Shown: positions 17,639 to 25,762 of the stretch, one piece after another | How positions within the stretch are numbered: position 1 is the stretch's first letter | Layout of the letters: every line of letters begins with the position of its first letter | Notes under the pieces: generated by a model | The model's input: only the letters and a program-made list of their open reading frames with translations | Databases searched by the model: none | Told to the model about the DNA's origin: nothing | Origin: Clostridium cavendishii DSM 21758 | GTDB taxonomy: Bacteria; Bacillota; Clostridia; Clostridiales; Clostridiaceae | Assembly: GCF_900141845.1 (NCBI RefSeq) | Contig: NZ_FQZB01000005.1 | Span: forward strand, 248,001 to 312,000 | Direction of reading: 5' to 3' | DNA: 64,000 nucleotides | Program-made: the position numbers and the translations under genes

Positions 17639-18607
17639 CTAAAGATTTCTAATAGATATTTCACCAGAAAAAATAGTTTTTTCTTTATTATTAGAATCTA
17701 GAACAAGCAATGAGCTGTCATCATTTAAATTAAGTACAGTTACAGATTCAGAGACACCTCTACTTATTAGAAGCACATCTTTATTTATAATATTTGAATT
17801 CTCTCGACAAATTGTTAAAGCTTCTTTAAAGTTTCCGTTTGTAAAATTAGTCCAAAATTCCTCAAAATTATTTAAAAATTTAGCTAAGAATTCTTGTCTG
17901 GAAAATTCATGTCCATACTCTATATTAAGTGAAGTAGCTATTTTATTTATTTCTTCATTAAAATCAGTTAAAGTAGAATTTATATTAATTCCTATACCTA
18001 TTATAAGATAATTTATACTGTCCATATCTCCACTCATTTCAGTTAATATTCCGGCTATTTTTTTACTATTGAGAAAAAGATCATTTGGCCATTTGATTTT
18101 AACATCTATTGAGAAATCATTAAAAGTTTTATATAAAACAGCTGCTACAAGACTAGTTACTTTAGGAATTTCTTTTATATCCATATTTGGTTTTAAAACT
18201 ATAGAGCAAAGTATGTTTTTTCGGGGGGAAGAGCACCATGGTCTACCAAGTCTACCACGACCACTTTTTTGAAATTCAGAAACTATTAAAGTACCATTTT
18301 CTAAATCCCTCCATAATTCTTTTGCCTTAGTATTTGTAGAATCTATAGTATCAAAATGGAGTAAATTTCTACCTATAAATTTAGTTTTTAGATATGGTGA
18401 AATTTCTTCTTTTGTAAGTAAGTTAGCTGATGTTATTAATTTATAACCTTTTCTTGGATAAGATTCTATAGTATACCCATCTTCTCTGAGACTTTTTATG
18501 TGTTTCCAAATAGCAGCTCTGGATATGTTAAGCTGACCACTTAAAAACTCGCCAGAAGTATAGGTAGATTTATTTTTAAGAAGTATATTAAGTATTTTTT
18601 CTTTCAT
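17639..18607 (-). CDS. birA: BirA, biotin-protein ligase and biotin operon repressor
   Basis: The 322-residue protein has an N-terminal winged helix (about 1-65, SRAAIWKHIKSLREDGY) and the ligase domain with SGRGRLGRPW near 117-126, KWPNDLFLN near 178 and GIGININS near 205. It attaches biotin to carboxylases and, with the HTH, can repress biotin genes. I take ATG 18607 as start; a TTG 18 bases upstream is in frame but overlaps the GGAG ribosome-binding site. A TATAAT-like box lies at about 18650-18655 on the minus strand. Confidence 0.93.
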   Translation of the reverse strand: MKEKILNILLKNKSTYTSGEFLSGQLNISRAAIWKHIKSLREDGYTIESYPRKGYKLITSANLLTKEEISPYLKTKFIGRNLLHFDTIDSTNTKAKELWRDLENGTLIVSEFQKSGRGRLGRPWCSSPRKNILCSIVLKPNMDIKEIPKVTSLVAAVLYKTFNDFSIDVKIKWPNDLFLNSKKIAGILTEMSGDMDSINYLIIGIGININSTLTDFNEEINKIATSLNIEYGHEFSRQEFLAKFLNNFEEFWTNFTNGNFKEALTICRENSNIINKDVLLISRGVSESVTVLNLNDDSSLLVLDSNNKEKTIFSGEISIRNL

Positions 18608-18670
18608 TAATTTCAGAATCTCCAATCTATGTAATGATTTTCAACTTAATTATAGCATAAACTTAAAAAA

Positions 18671-18688
18671 GGTGTGGTAAACCACACC
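18671..18688 (-). promoter_or_regulatory. GC-rich 18-bp palindrome upstream of birA (operator or leader terminator)
   Basis: GGTGTGGT and ACCACACC flank AA, giving a perfect inverted repeat, conspicuous in this AT-rich DNA. On the minus strand it is followed by six T and then by the likely birA -10 box. It could be an operator at the birA -35 region or a hairpin terminator; there is no minus-strand gene upstream for it to terminate. The rest of 18689-18920 is AT-rich with nothing I can name. Confidence 0.55.
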
Positions 18689-18943
18689 CAAATTAAATAT
18701 ATAAAAAGTTAAGAGGGCAAAATTAAAAATAGAATAAAGTGTTAAAAAATATAACTATATTATAACAAAAAAATAAAAAATATTCAATTTTTTTGATAAA
18801 TATTAATATAAATATTACATTTGGTAAAATAATAATAATTAATAAAAGTGTGGCTAAATTTATATTTTTATCATATACATTATTAATAAGGTGTATTTTG
18901 GAATATAACTCATGCTTTATTATAATGAGGGAGGGTGTTAGAT

Positions 18944-20320
18944 TTGAAAAAAACCTATGTACTAGACACCAATGTATTATTATATTTTCCAGGAGCTATA
19001 CTGACTTTTGGAGATAATGATGTAGTTATACCTGAGGTTGTGTTAGAAGAGCTTGACAACCTAAAGAAAATTAACAATGATTTGGGTCTTAATGCAAGAC
19101 ATGTGGCAAGGTTATTAGATAAACTAAGAAAGGGAGGTAAGCTAAGTGAAGGAATTACCTTAGAAGGTGGTGGTAAACTTAGAGTTGAAACAAATCATTA
19201 TGATACCCAAATACCTCAATCTTGGGATATTGCAAAGCCTGATAATAGAATAATACAAGTTTGCAAAGCTCTTAAGGAAAAAGGGGAGAAGGTTTGTTTA
19301 ATAACTAAGGATATATTTGAACGTATAAAAGCTGATACTGTAGATATAGAAGTAGAAGATTTTTATGAAGAGGTAGTTCCAGATCAAACAAGTCAATATA
19401 CAGGTAGATTAGATGTATATGTGTCAAATGAAGATTTAGATAAATTTTTTAGAGAAAAGAGTTTAGATTCAAGTGTTGTTAAATATTACGATGATGTTAG
19501 TCAGAGCTATTTAAAACCTGAGCTTATAATAAATGAGTTTTTAATAATTCATTCAAATATAAATGACAAACAAACAGCTTTAGGAAGATTCAATGGAAAG
19601 AAAATAGTACCACTTTATTATAAAGAGACTAATATAATGGGTTTAAACCCGAGAAATGTTGGCCAAAAGTTTATGATAGAGAGTTTAAGTACAAGTGCAG
19701 AGATAGCACCATTAGTAATAATAAAAGGTCCGGCAGGAACGGCTAAAACATTATTTTCGTTAGCTGTGGGTCTTCAAAAAATAATAGAAGAACAAAGTGG
19801 TAAATATAGAAGGATATTAGTTTGCAGGCCTAATGTAACTATGGATGAAGAAATAGGTTATTTACCGGGATCAGAGCAAGAAAAAATTGCACCATTTATG
19901 AGACCTATATATGATAATTTAGAAATTTTAATAGACTCAGATGAGGTTGAAAGATATAAAAATGAAAAGGAGCTTAATGATAAGATAGAAGAGCTTTTTG
20001 AGAGAAGGATAATAACTACAGAGGCAGTAGCTTATCTAAGAGGCAGAAGTATAGTGAAAAATTGGGTTATAATAGATGAAGCTCAAAATCTTACGCCAAA
20101 ACAAGTTAAAGCTATAATTACAAGAATTGGTGAAGGGTCAAAGCTTATTCTAATTGGAGATCCTGATCAAATAGACCAGCCATTCTTAGATTCAAGAAGT
20201 AATGGACTTTGTTATGCTTCTGAAAAAATGAAAGGAAGTCAACTTTGTTATCAAGTTACATTAAAATATGATGAATGTGAAAGAAGTGTACTTGCATTTG
20301 AAGGAGCTAAAAGATTATAA
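18944..20320 (+). CDS. PhoH-family ATPase with N-terminal PIN domain (YlaK-like)
   Basis: The 458-residue protein joins a PIN nuclease-like domain (about 1-145, KTYVLDTNVLLYFPGA with the acidic pocket) to a PhoH ATPase (Walker A KGPAGTAKTL near 262, Walker B VIIDEAQNLTP near 370). PIN-PhoH proteins are thought to couple RNA cleavage and unwinding; the cellular target is not known. GGGAGGG at 18929-18935 fits a TTG start at 18944; GTG 18935 overlaps it. It is monocistronic, with a terminator directly after. Confidence 0.9.
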   Translation: MKKTYVLDTNVLLYFPGAILTFGDNDVVIPEVVLEELDNLKKINNDLGLNARHVARLLDKLRKGGKLSEGITLEGGGKLRVETNHYDTQIPQSWDIAKPDNRIIQVCKALKEKGEKVCLITKDIFERIKADTVDIEVEDFYEEVVPDQTSQYTGRLDVYVSNEDLDKFFREKSLDSSVVKYYDDVSQSYLKPELIINEFLIIHSNINDKQTALGRFNGKKIVPLYYKETNIMGLNPRNVGQKFMIESLSTSAEIAPLVIIKGPAGTAKTLFSLAVGLQKIIEEQSGKYRRILVCRPNVTMDEEIGYLPGSEQEKIAPFMRPIYDNLEILIDSDEVERYKNEKELNDKIEELFERRIITTEAVAYLRGRSIVKNWVIIDEAQNLTPKQVKAIITRIGEGSKLILIGDPDQIDQPFLDSRSNGLCYASEKMKGSQLCYQVTLKYDECERSVLAFEGAKRL

Positions 20321-20325
20321 AATAT

Positions 20326-20363
20326 AAAAAAGATAAGCTAAATTTTAGAAGCTTATCTTTTTT
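20326..20363 (+). terminator. Terminator of the PhoH-like gene
   Basis: A 14-bp perfect stem (20326-20339 with 20350-20363) with a 10-base loop is followed by two more T. Confidence 0.85.
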
Positions 20364-20502
20364 TTACCTTAAAATAGTGCAGTAAATTTAAGAGATTGTA
20401 AACTTAAAGTATAATATATTGAAAATACTACTATATACATATATAATAAAATTGCTTAGTTATACTTATTTATTTTTAAATTTATATTAGGGAGAATTTA
20501 AT

Positions 20503-21345
20503 ATGAGAGATTTAAAGAAATTTTTGAAAAACCCTTCAAAAAAGCTTGTTTTTTTAAGTGATATTATGATGTACATAATTTATTTGATTATAATAGGGAC
20601 GAGCATATTTACTATAAACTCTATTTGTAAAAACCAAGAACTCAGAAAGAGTGAAAAGGAAGCTATAGAAATAGCAAAAAAAGTGACAGAAAAGCAACAA
20701 TTATTAGCTAAAACTGAAGAGAATACTAAGAAGAAATATGATGAAAATATAAAAAATATATGTGATTCAAATGAATATCTAAAACTTGTTAATAAAAATA
20801 TGTTATTAGATAAAAATTATAAACCTCAAGATTTAATAATACCAAAAGTAAAAATAGCCAAAAAAGCAAGTCCTGAAATAAGACAAATGAGAAAAGAGGC
20901 TGCTGAAGCTCTAGAAAAAATGTTTTATGATGCGAGAAGAGATGATATAAATTTAATGATTGTTTCAGCTTATAGAAGTTATGATAGTCAAGAAGAAGTT
21001 TATGAAAATAAATTAAAGAATGCTGGGATAGAAGAAACTAATAAGTACGTAGCTAAACCTGGTTCAAGTGAACATCAAACTGGACTAGCTGTAGATATAA
21101 ATGGAATAAAATTTAGTGATTTAAATGAAGATTTTGCAAAAACAAAAGAAGGCTTGTGGATAAAAGATAATTGCAGCAAATATGGATTTATTATTAGATA
21201 TCCAAAGGGCAAAGAGACCATAACTGGATATAGTTATGAGCCATGGCATATAAGATATGTAGGTTTAGAAACAGCTAAAATAATAACAGAAAAAGGCATA
21301 ACATTAGATGAATATCTACTAGAAATTGCAAAAAACAAAATTTAA
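20503..21345 (+). CDS. VanY-like D-Ala-D-Ala carboxypeptidase (M15B), membrane-anchored
   Basis: The 280-residue protein has an N-terminal membrane anchor (about 18-40), a helical linker and an M15 peptidase domain. SAYRSYDSQEEVY near 152, PGSSEHQTGLAVDI near 187-200 (zinc His and Asp) and YEPWHIRYVG near 247 (catalytic Glu/His) are present. It would trim peptidoglycan peptides outside the membrane. GGGAG precedes the ATG. It leads a run of five close same-strand genes. A second, shorter paralogue lies at 48881-49570. Confidence 0.92.
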   Translation: MRDLKKFLKNPSKKLVFLSDIMMYIIYLIIIGTSIFTINSICKNQELRKSEKEAIEIAKKVTEKQQLLAKTEENTKKKYDENIKNICDSNEYLKLVNKNMLLDKNYKPQDLIIPKVKIAKKASPEIRQMRKEAAEALEKMFYDARRDDINLMIVSAYRSYDSQEEVYENKLKNAGIEETNKYVAKPGSSEHQTGLAVDINGIKFSDLNEDFAKTKEGLWIKDNCSKYGFIIRYPKGKETITGYSYEPWHIRYVGLETAKIITEKGITLDEYLLEIAKNKI

Positions 21346-21363
21346 TTTGGAGTGATTAAAAAT

Positions 21364-22368
21364 ATGCAAAATAATAAAAAATCTCTTAATAAGGGAAAAA
21401 AAATAGTAAAAAATATAATTAATTTTTTACTTGCAAATATTATAGTAGGTATGTGTGTTTCAATACCGCTAGTTTACTATGGACCATTAAAAAATGTTAG
21501 AGAAATGATGGTAACTACAGCTATGACTACATTTAAGCATAGATATTTTGCAACCTTCTTTCTAACAGATAAAGAAATTAATGAAATATTAGAAAGAAAT
21601 AAAGCTAATGATGATAAAAATTCAAATGTATCAGATATAAAGGTACTTAATAATAGGGAGACAACCAATGAAAAATCAACAGATGGAATTACATTTGAAG
21701 AAATAAAAAAACCAAACTTTAAAGCATATATGTTACAGATTAAAGATTCTAAAAGAGTTGAATTGGGACTTACAGATAGTTTAAACAAATACGGTATAAC
21801 ATTAGATGAAATGGCTAAAAAAAATAATGCTGTAGCTGGTATAAATGCTGGTGGTTTCGTAGATGTTGATGGACAAGGTAATGGTGGTGTACCTACAGGC
21901 TTTGTAATGAAAGATGGTAAAATAGTTTTTAATGAAATACCAGCAAATGATAAAATATCACTTATAGGTTTCAATTATGATGGTATATTAACCATAGGTA
22001 AATATACTTTAAAGCAGATAGAATCTTTAAAGATTAAGGATGCAGTATCTTTTGGACCATTTTTTGTTGTAAATGGTAAACCTACCATAGAGTCGGGTAA
22101 TGGTGGTATAGGAATACAACCAAGAACAGTAATAGGTCAAAAGAAAGATGGAACAGTTCTTATGTTAGTTGTTGATGGAAGACAAATAAATAGTGTGGGA
22201 GCAACAGGAAAAGAAGTTCAAGATTTAATGTTAGAATATGGTGCTTATAATGCAGCAAATTTAGATGGTGGTTCTTCAACTACTATGTTTTTTGATGGAA
22301 AAATTAAAAACTCTCCATCAAGTAAAGATGGTTTGAGATTTTTACCAACTGCTTTCTTAGTTAAATAA
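21364..22368 (+). CDS. Phosphodiester glycosidase family (NAGPA-like) exported protein
   Basis: The 334-residue protein has an N-terminal membrane segment (about 12-36) and a NAGPA-type domain: AGINAGGFVD near 158, IGQKKDGTVLMLVVDGRQ near 255 and AANLDGGSSTTMFFDG near 296. NAGPA-domain proteins hydrolyse GlcNAc-phosphodiesters in animals; in bacteria several act on wall teichoic acid or exopolysaccharide. TTGGAG at 21347-21352 and ATG 21364 set the start; GTG 21352 overlaps the ribosome-binding site. Wall-polymer remodelling together with the neighbouring VanY-like enzyme is inference. Confidence 0.85.
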   Translation: MQNNKKSLNKGKKIVKNIINFLLANIIVGMCVSIPLVYYGPLKNVREMMVTTAMTTFKHRYFATFFLTDKEINEILERNKANDDKNSNVSDIKVLNNRETTNEKSTDGITFEEIKKPNFKAYMLQIKDSKRVELGLTDSLNKYGITLDEMAKKNNAVAGINAGGFVDVDGQGNGGVPTGFVMKDGKIVFNEIPANDKISLIGFNYDGILTIGKYTLKQIESLKIKDAVSFGPFFVVNGKPTIESGNGGIGIQPRTVIGQKKDGTVLMLVVDGRQINSVGATGKEVQDLMLEYGAYNAANLDGGSSTTMFFDGKIKNSPSSKDGLRFLPTAFLVK

Positions 22369-22383
22369 AGAGGAGAGAAATTT

Positions 22384-23367
22384 ATGAAAAAATATTTTAA
22401 AAATTTAGCTATTTATATAGTTATTGCTATAGCTATTCAAGGCGCTTTTTTAACATATATAAATAATGTATATTTAAAAGAATCAACCGTAGTAGTAGCA
22501 AAAACACCAGAAAAAAAGGAAGAACCTAAAAAAGAAGATAATAATATTTTACTTAAATTAAAACCTGAAATGAAGAATACTATAATATCTGAAAGTTCAA
22601 AGTATATAGCTTATGAGAATGAAGGAAGTATTTATTACAAATTATTACAGGATGAGAAAGATGCTATTAGAATAGAAACAAATAATATGTTAAAATATAA
22701 ATGGTTATACAATGATGAGATGCTTATAGCTGAGAAAAATAACAATAAGATAGAGTTTTTTATATACAATATAGATGAAAAGAATAAAACTTTAATAAAT
22801 AGTCTATCATTAAGAGATAAGAATACTGAAATAGAAGATATAGTAGTATCACCATTGAAAAAAATAGCTTTTGTTAAGGTTAAAACATCAAGAGGTATAG
22901 AAATTTATAAACTAAATGGTGAAAAAGACATGGAAAGAGTAAAACTTTCAAGAACAAATATAGAGGATGTAAAGATTATACCTCATGAAGATAAAATAAT
23001 TTATAGAGCAAAAGATGATAGTAATCTATATATAAGTTATATATCAAAAAGCATAAGTTTTGGTGAAAATGGAGAAATCAAAATTTTAGGTGTAGATAAA
23101 TCAGATACTATATATGTAGCTACAAAGCAAGATGATAAAATAACAAAAATATATTATGGAAACATAAATACTAAAAAATCAGAGTGGAAGACTATAGATT
23201 TAAAAGAACCAATTACGGAAGGGAACTTCTATTTAGCAGAAAATAATACTGCTTATCAAGTTATTCCTTCAGAAAATAAGATAAAATCCTTAATAGATGA
23301 AAAAGAATTTAAATATAAAGGTAGTTTCTTAAAATTATATGGAGATAAGGTTATATCTTCAAATTAG
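22384..23367 (+). CDS. Unknown membrane-anchored extracytoplasmic protein
   Basis: I do not recognise this 327-residue protein. One N-terminal membrane segment (about 8-27) is followed by a Lys/Glu-rich linker (about 40-55) and a domain with many short beta strands, with recurring strings such as KWLYNDEMLIAEK and EDKIIYRAKDDSNLYI reminiscent of a beta-propeller. It starts 15 bases after the NAGPA-like gene with AGAGGAGAG before the ATG, so the two are probably one operon. A sensor or binding partner role for the wall enzymes is a guess. Confidence 0.6.
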   Translation: MKKYFKNLAIYIVIAIAIQGAFLTYINNVYLKESTVVVAKTPEKKEEPKKEDNNILLKLKPEMKNTIISESSKYIAYENEGSIYYKLLQDEKDAIRIETNNMLKYKWLYNDEMLIAEKNNNKIEFFIYNIDEKNKTLINSLSLRDKNTEIEDIVVSPLKKIAFVKVKTSRGIEIYKLNGEKDMERVKLSRTNIEDVKIIPHEDKIIYRAKDDSNLYISYISKSISFGENGEIKILGVDKSDTIYVATKQDDKITKIYYGNINTKKSEWKTIDLKEPITEGNFYLAENNTAYQVIPSENKIKSLIDEKEFKYKGSFLKLYGDKVISSN

Positions 23368-23378
23368 GGGGTAGAATA

Positions 23379-24020
23379 TTGAGTAATCAACTATTACGTA
23401 CTATTTTAACTATACCAGCTATATTAGTGGGCTTTACTTTCCATGAATATGCTCATGCGAAGGTTGCAGATATTTTAGGTGATAAAACTCCTAGATTTCA
23501 AGGTAGATTGACACTAAATCCAATAACTCACATAGATCCAATAGGATTTTTAATGATTCTTATATGTAGATTTGGATGGGCGAAGCCAGTTCAGATTAAT
23601 AGAAGCGCTTTTAAAGATCCATATAAAGATGATTTGAAAGTATCACTTGCAGGGCCAATAGCAAATCTTATAGTTGCCATTTTAGGAGCTATATTATATA
23701 AGGTGTATATAGAAATATTTTCAAGTATAGAATTAAGTTCACAAGTTAGTTTAGTACTAGGATTAATATCAATAATTATAAAGATGATATATATAATGAA
23801 TGTGTATTTATTTATATTCAATTTATTACCGGTACCAGGCTTAGATGGTTTTGCTATAATTGAAGATTTGTTTCCAAACTTTTTTTTACAAATTGAAGAA
23901 AAAGTTGATAGATACAAGTTTATAATATTTATAGCTATAATATATTTTGGTGGTTCTATAATAAGTTATCCTGGAGAAGTAATAATTTCTTTAATTGAAA
24001 GATTACTAGGCATAATATAA
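23379..24020 (+). CDS. Site-2 protease family membrane metallopeptidase (M50)
   Basis: The 213-residue protein carries the zinc motif FHEYAHA (about 23-29) inside a membrane helix and the second motif NLLPVPGLDG (about 149-158), with four or five hydrophobic helices. This short form without a PDZ domain cleaves substrates within the membrane; targets are unknown. The start is TTG 23379, preceded by GGGGG at 23367-23371. It is close behind the previous gene (11 bases) and just before trmB. Confidence 0.9.
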   Translation: MSNQLLRTILTIPAILVGFTFHEYAHAKVADILGDKTPRFQGRLTLNPITHIDPIGFLMILICRFGWAKPVQINRSAFKDPYKDDLKVSLAGPIANLIVAILGAILYKVYIEIFSSIELSSQVSLVLGLISIIIKMIYIMNVYLFIFNLLPVPGLDGFAIIEDLFPNFFLQIEEKVDRYKFIIFIAIIYFGGSIISYPGEVIISLIERLLGII

Positions 24021-24043
24021 TTGATATTAGGAGGAAATAATAT

Positions 24044-24679
24044 ATGAGACTAAGGAAAAAATGGTGGGCGAGACCGGAATTAGAAGCTGATTCAAGAGTA
24101 ATAACAAAGCCTTCCATAAAAAAAGGCAATTGGAGTGAAGAATTTGGAAATAGTAATCCAATTCATTTAGAACTTGGTTGTGGAAGAGGAAAATTCATAA
24201 CTGAAAAGGCTTTAGAGTTTCCTAATATAAATTTTATAGCTGTAGATTTAAAAGATGAAGTTTTAATATATGTTCTTAAAAAGTTAAAAGAAAATGAAAT
24301 AACTAATGTCAGAATAATTCCTATGAATATAGGCTTTATAGCAGATGTTTTTGAAGAAAATGAAATCAGTAAGTTATATATAAACTTCTGTAACCCATGG
24401 CCTAAGGAGAGACACAAGAAGAGAAGATTGACTCATACAAATTTCTTGAATTTATACAAAGGCTTTATAAAGCCAAATACTGAAATATGGTTTAAAACAG
24501 ATGATATAGGACTTTTCGATGAATCACAAGAATATTTTAAAGAAAGTGGTTTTGAATTAAAATTTGTAACTTATGATTTGCATAAATCTGATTTTAAAGA
24601 TAACATAATGACAGAATATGAAACCAAATTTACAGGTCTTGGAATGAAAACTATGTTTTTAATAGGAAAATTATTGTAA
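24044..24679 (+). CDS. trmB: TrmB, tRNA (guanine-N7-)-methyltransferase
   Basis: The 211-residue class I methyltransferase modifies G46 in tRNA. The SAM-binding LELGCGRGKF is near 46, INFIAVDLKDEV near 66, the TrmB-specific INFCNPWPKERHKKRRL near 113-129 and the C-terminal TEYETKFTGLG near 193. AGGAGG lies upstream of ATG 24044. It is the last gene of the run starting at 20503 and is followed by a terminator. Confidence 0.96.
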   Translation: MRLRKKWWARPELEADSRVITKPSIKKGNWSEEFGNSNPIHLELGCGRGKFITEKALEFPNINFIAVDLKDEVLIYVLKKLKENEITNVRIIPMNIGFIADVFEENEISKLYINFCNPWPKERHKKRRLTHTNFLNLYKGFIKPNTEIWFKTDDIGLFDESQEYFKESGFELKFVTYDLHKSDFKDNIMTEYETKFTGLGMKTMFLIGKLL

Positions 24680-24719
24680 TAAGAAGTATTAGAATTCTAC
24701 AAAAAGAATAATAAAAAAA

Positions 24720-24757
24720 GGGTTAAGACAAGATTTTTGATTGTCTTGATCTTTTTT
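24720..24757 (+). terminator. Terminator after trmB
   Basis: Stem AAGACAA (24725-24731) with TTGTCTT (24741-24747), extended by wobble and A-T pairs on both sides, ends in a run of seven T. Confidence 0.75.
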
Positions 24758-25168
24758 TATTATGAGATTAGATTTGAAAAATTGTTAAAAGTAAGCGAAG
24801 AAAAAAGATATTTGTAGAGATAATTATTAACACTTATAAAGCAAATAATAGAGTATTTCTATCATAGATTGAAGAAAATTTAAACTTATTAATAATTTAT
24901 TAAAGGTTATATAATTAATAAATATAAAAAGCATTAATTATATAACTTTATTAATTTTAAGTTAGAATAATAAATATAGATTTACACATAATAAATCAGA
25001 CAATGATTTATTAAAAATCATACCTTTCACATATTACGAATAAAAAAATAGGAAGGAAGTGTTAAATAAAAGCGCTTATTTTTTAAGCAATATATACTTA
25101 AGAAATGTAATTTTAAAATAATTTATAAGTACAAGAGATAAGATATAAAGTAAAGGGGATGCTAAGTT
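24758..25168. other. AT-rich intergenic region before tlp
   Basis: About 410 bases with no gene, clear hairpin or repeat that I can support. The final 30 bases hold the tlp ribosome-binding site (AAAGGGGA). A sporulation-sigma promoter is expected but I cannot place it confidently. Confidence 0.4.
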
Positions 25169-25402
25169 ATGAAAAATAAACCAGATGATAGAAGTGATAA
25201 TGTAGAAAAAATTCAATGCAATATAAGTAATACTATTCAAAATATGCATCTTGCAGATGATATGATTGAAATAACAGATGATCAAAAAATGAAACAAGAG
25301 TTGATAAATAAAAATGAGAGAAGAGAAGAAGCCCTTAAGGGGATGAGAAAAGAAATTAAAGATGAAGCCATAGTAAGAGAAATGAATATGGATAATAAAT
25401 AA
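25169..25402 (+). CDS. tlp: Tlp, small acid-soluble spore protein of the thioredoxin-like (Tlp) family
   Basis: The 77-residue hydrophilic protein matches the Tlp family: KNKPDDRSDNVEKIQ at the start, NTIQNMHLADDMIE in the middle, and KNERREEALKGMRKEIKDEA near the C-terminus. Tlp is made in the forespore and found in the spore core; it has no thioredoxin active site. It is monocistronic with its own terminator. Confidence 0.92.
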   Translation: MKNKPDDRSDNVEKIQCNISNTIQNMHLADDMIEITDDQKMKQELINKNERREEALKGMRKEIKDEAIVREMNMDNK

Positions 25403-25414
25403 TATTTGTAAGTT

Positions 25415-25451
25415 AATGCCTTTCTATAAAGATTTTGTAGAAAGGCATTTT
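25415..25451 (+). terminator. Terminator of tlp
   Basis: A 12-bp perfect stem (25415-25426 with 25438-25449) follows the tlp stop by 12 bases. Confidence 0.8.
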
Positions 25452-25521
25452 ATAAATTATAAATTGGGTTAGATTCAATCATAAGAATTAGTTAATAATT
25501 TGCAAAATTGCGGTCTATATA

Positions 25522-25550
25522 TTTACAAATAAGTAATATTAATATATAAT
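25522..25550 (+). promoter_or_regulatory. Promoter of the metY riboswitch transcript
   Basis: TTTACA (25522-25527) and TATAAT (25545-25550) are 17 bases apart; transcription would start close to the riboswitch P1. Confidence 0.7.
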
Positions 25551-25571
25551 TAAATAAAATTAAATATTCAT

Positions 25572-25709
25572 TTTATCAAGAACTAGGGGAGAGAGTTAGC
25601 TCGATGATCCTATACCAACCTACTCATGAAAGGTGGTTCTGCTAACATCGATAAGTAGAGAAATAGGTGTATATATTCTTCTTGTCGATAATGATAAGAA
25701 GAATTTTTT
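25572..25709 (+). promoter_or_regulatory. S-box (SAM-I)-like riboswitch lacking a visible P4, with terminator, upstream of metY
   Basis: P1 pairs TTTATC (25572-25577) with GATAAG (25650-25655). The segment TTATCAAGA, the kink-turn GATGA (about 25603-25607) and CAACC (25616-25620) are S-box hallmarks. The P2 loop GTTAG (25595-25599) is complementary to CTAAC (25642-25646), the expected pseudoknot. The terminator is 25675-25683 with 25696-25704 plus five T. ATCGATAAG (25647-25655) can pair with CTTGTCGAT (25681-25689) to form the antiterminator. No P4 hairpin fits between the pseudoknot strand and P1, so this is a variant. SAM binding is inferred. Confidence 0.78.
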
Positions 25710-25762
25710 ATTATAAAAAGATATACAAATAATGATATATCTAATTTTACAGGGGGGCTATT

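Noticed and set aside
25076..25297. Minus-strand hydrophobic frame opposite tlp
   Set aside because: tlp on the plus strand matches its family closely; the hydrophobic reading is the complement of its Asp/Glu/Lys-rich codons.
25560..25710. T-box leader before metY
   Set aside because: The GATGA kink-turn, CAACC and loop pseudoknot fit an S-box; no T-box motif is found.
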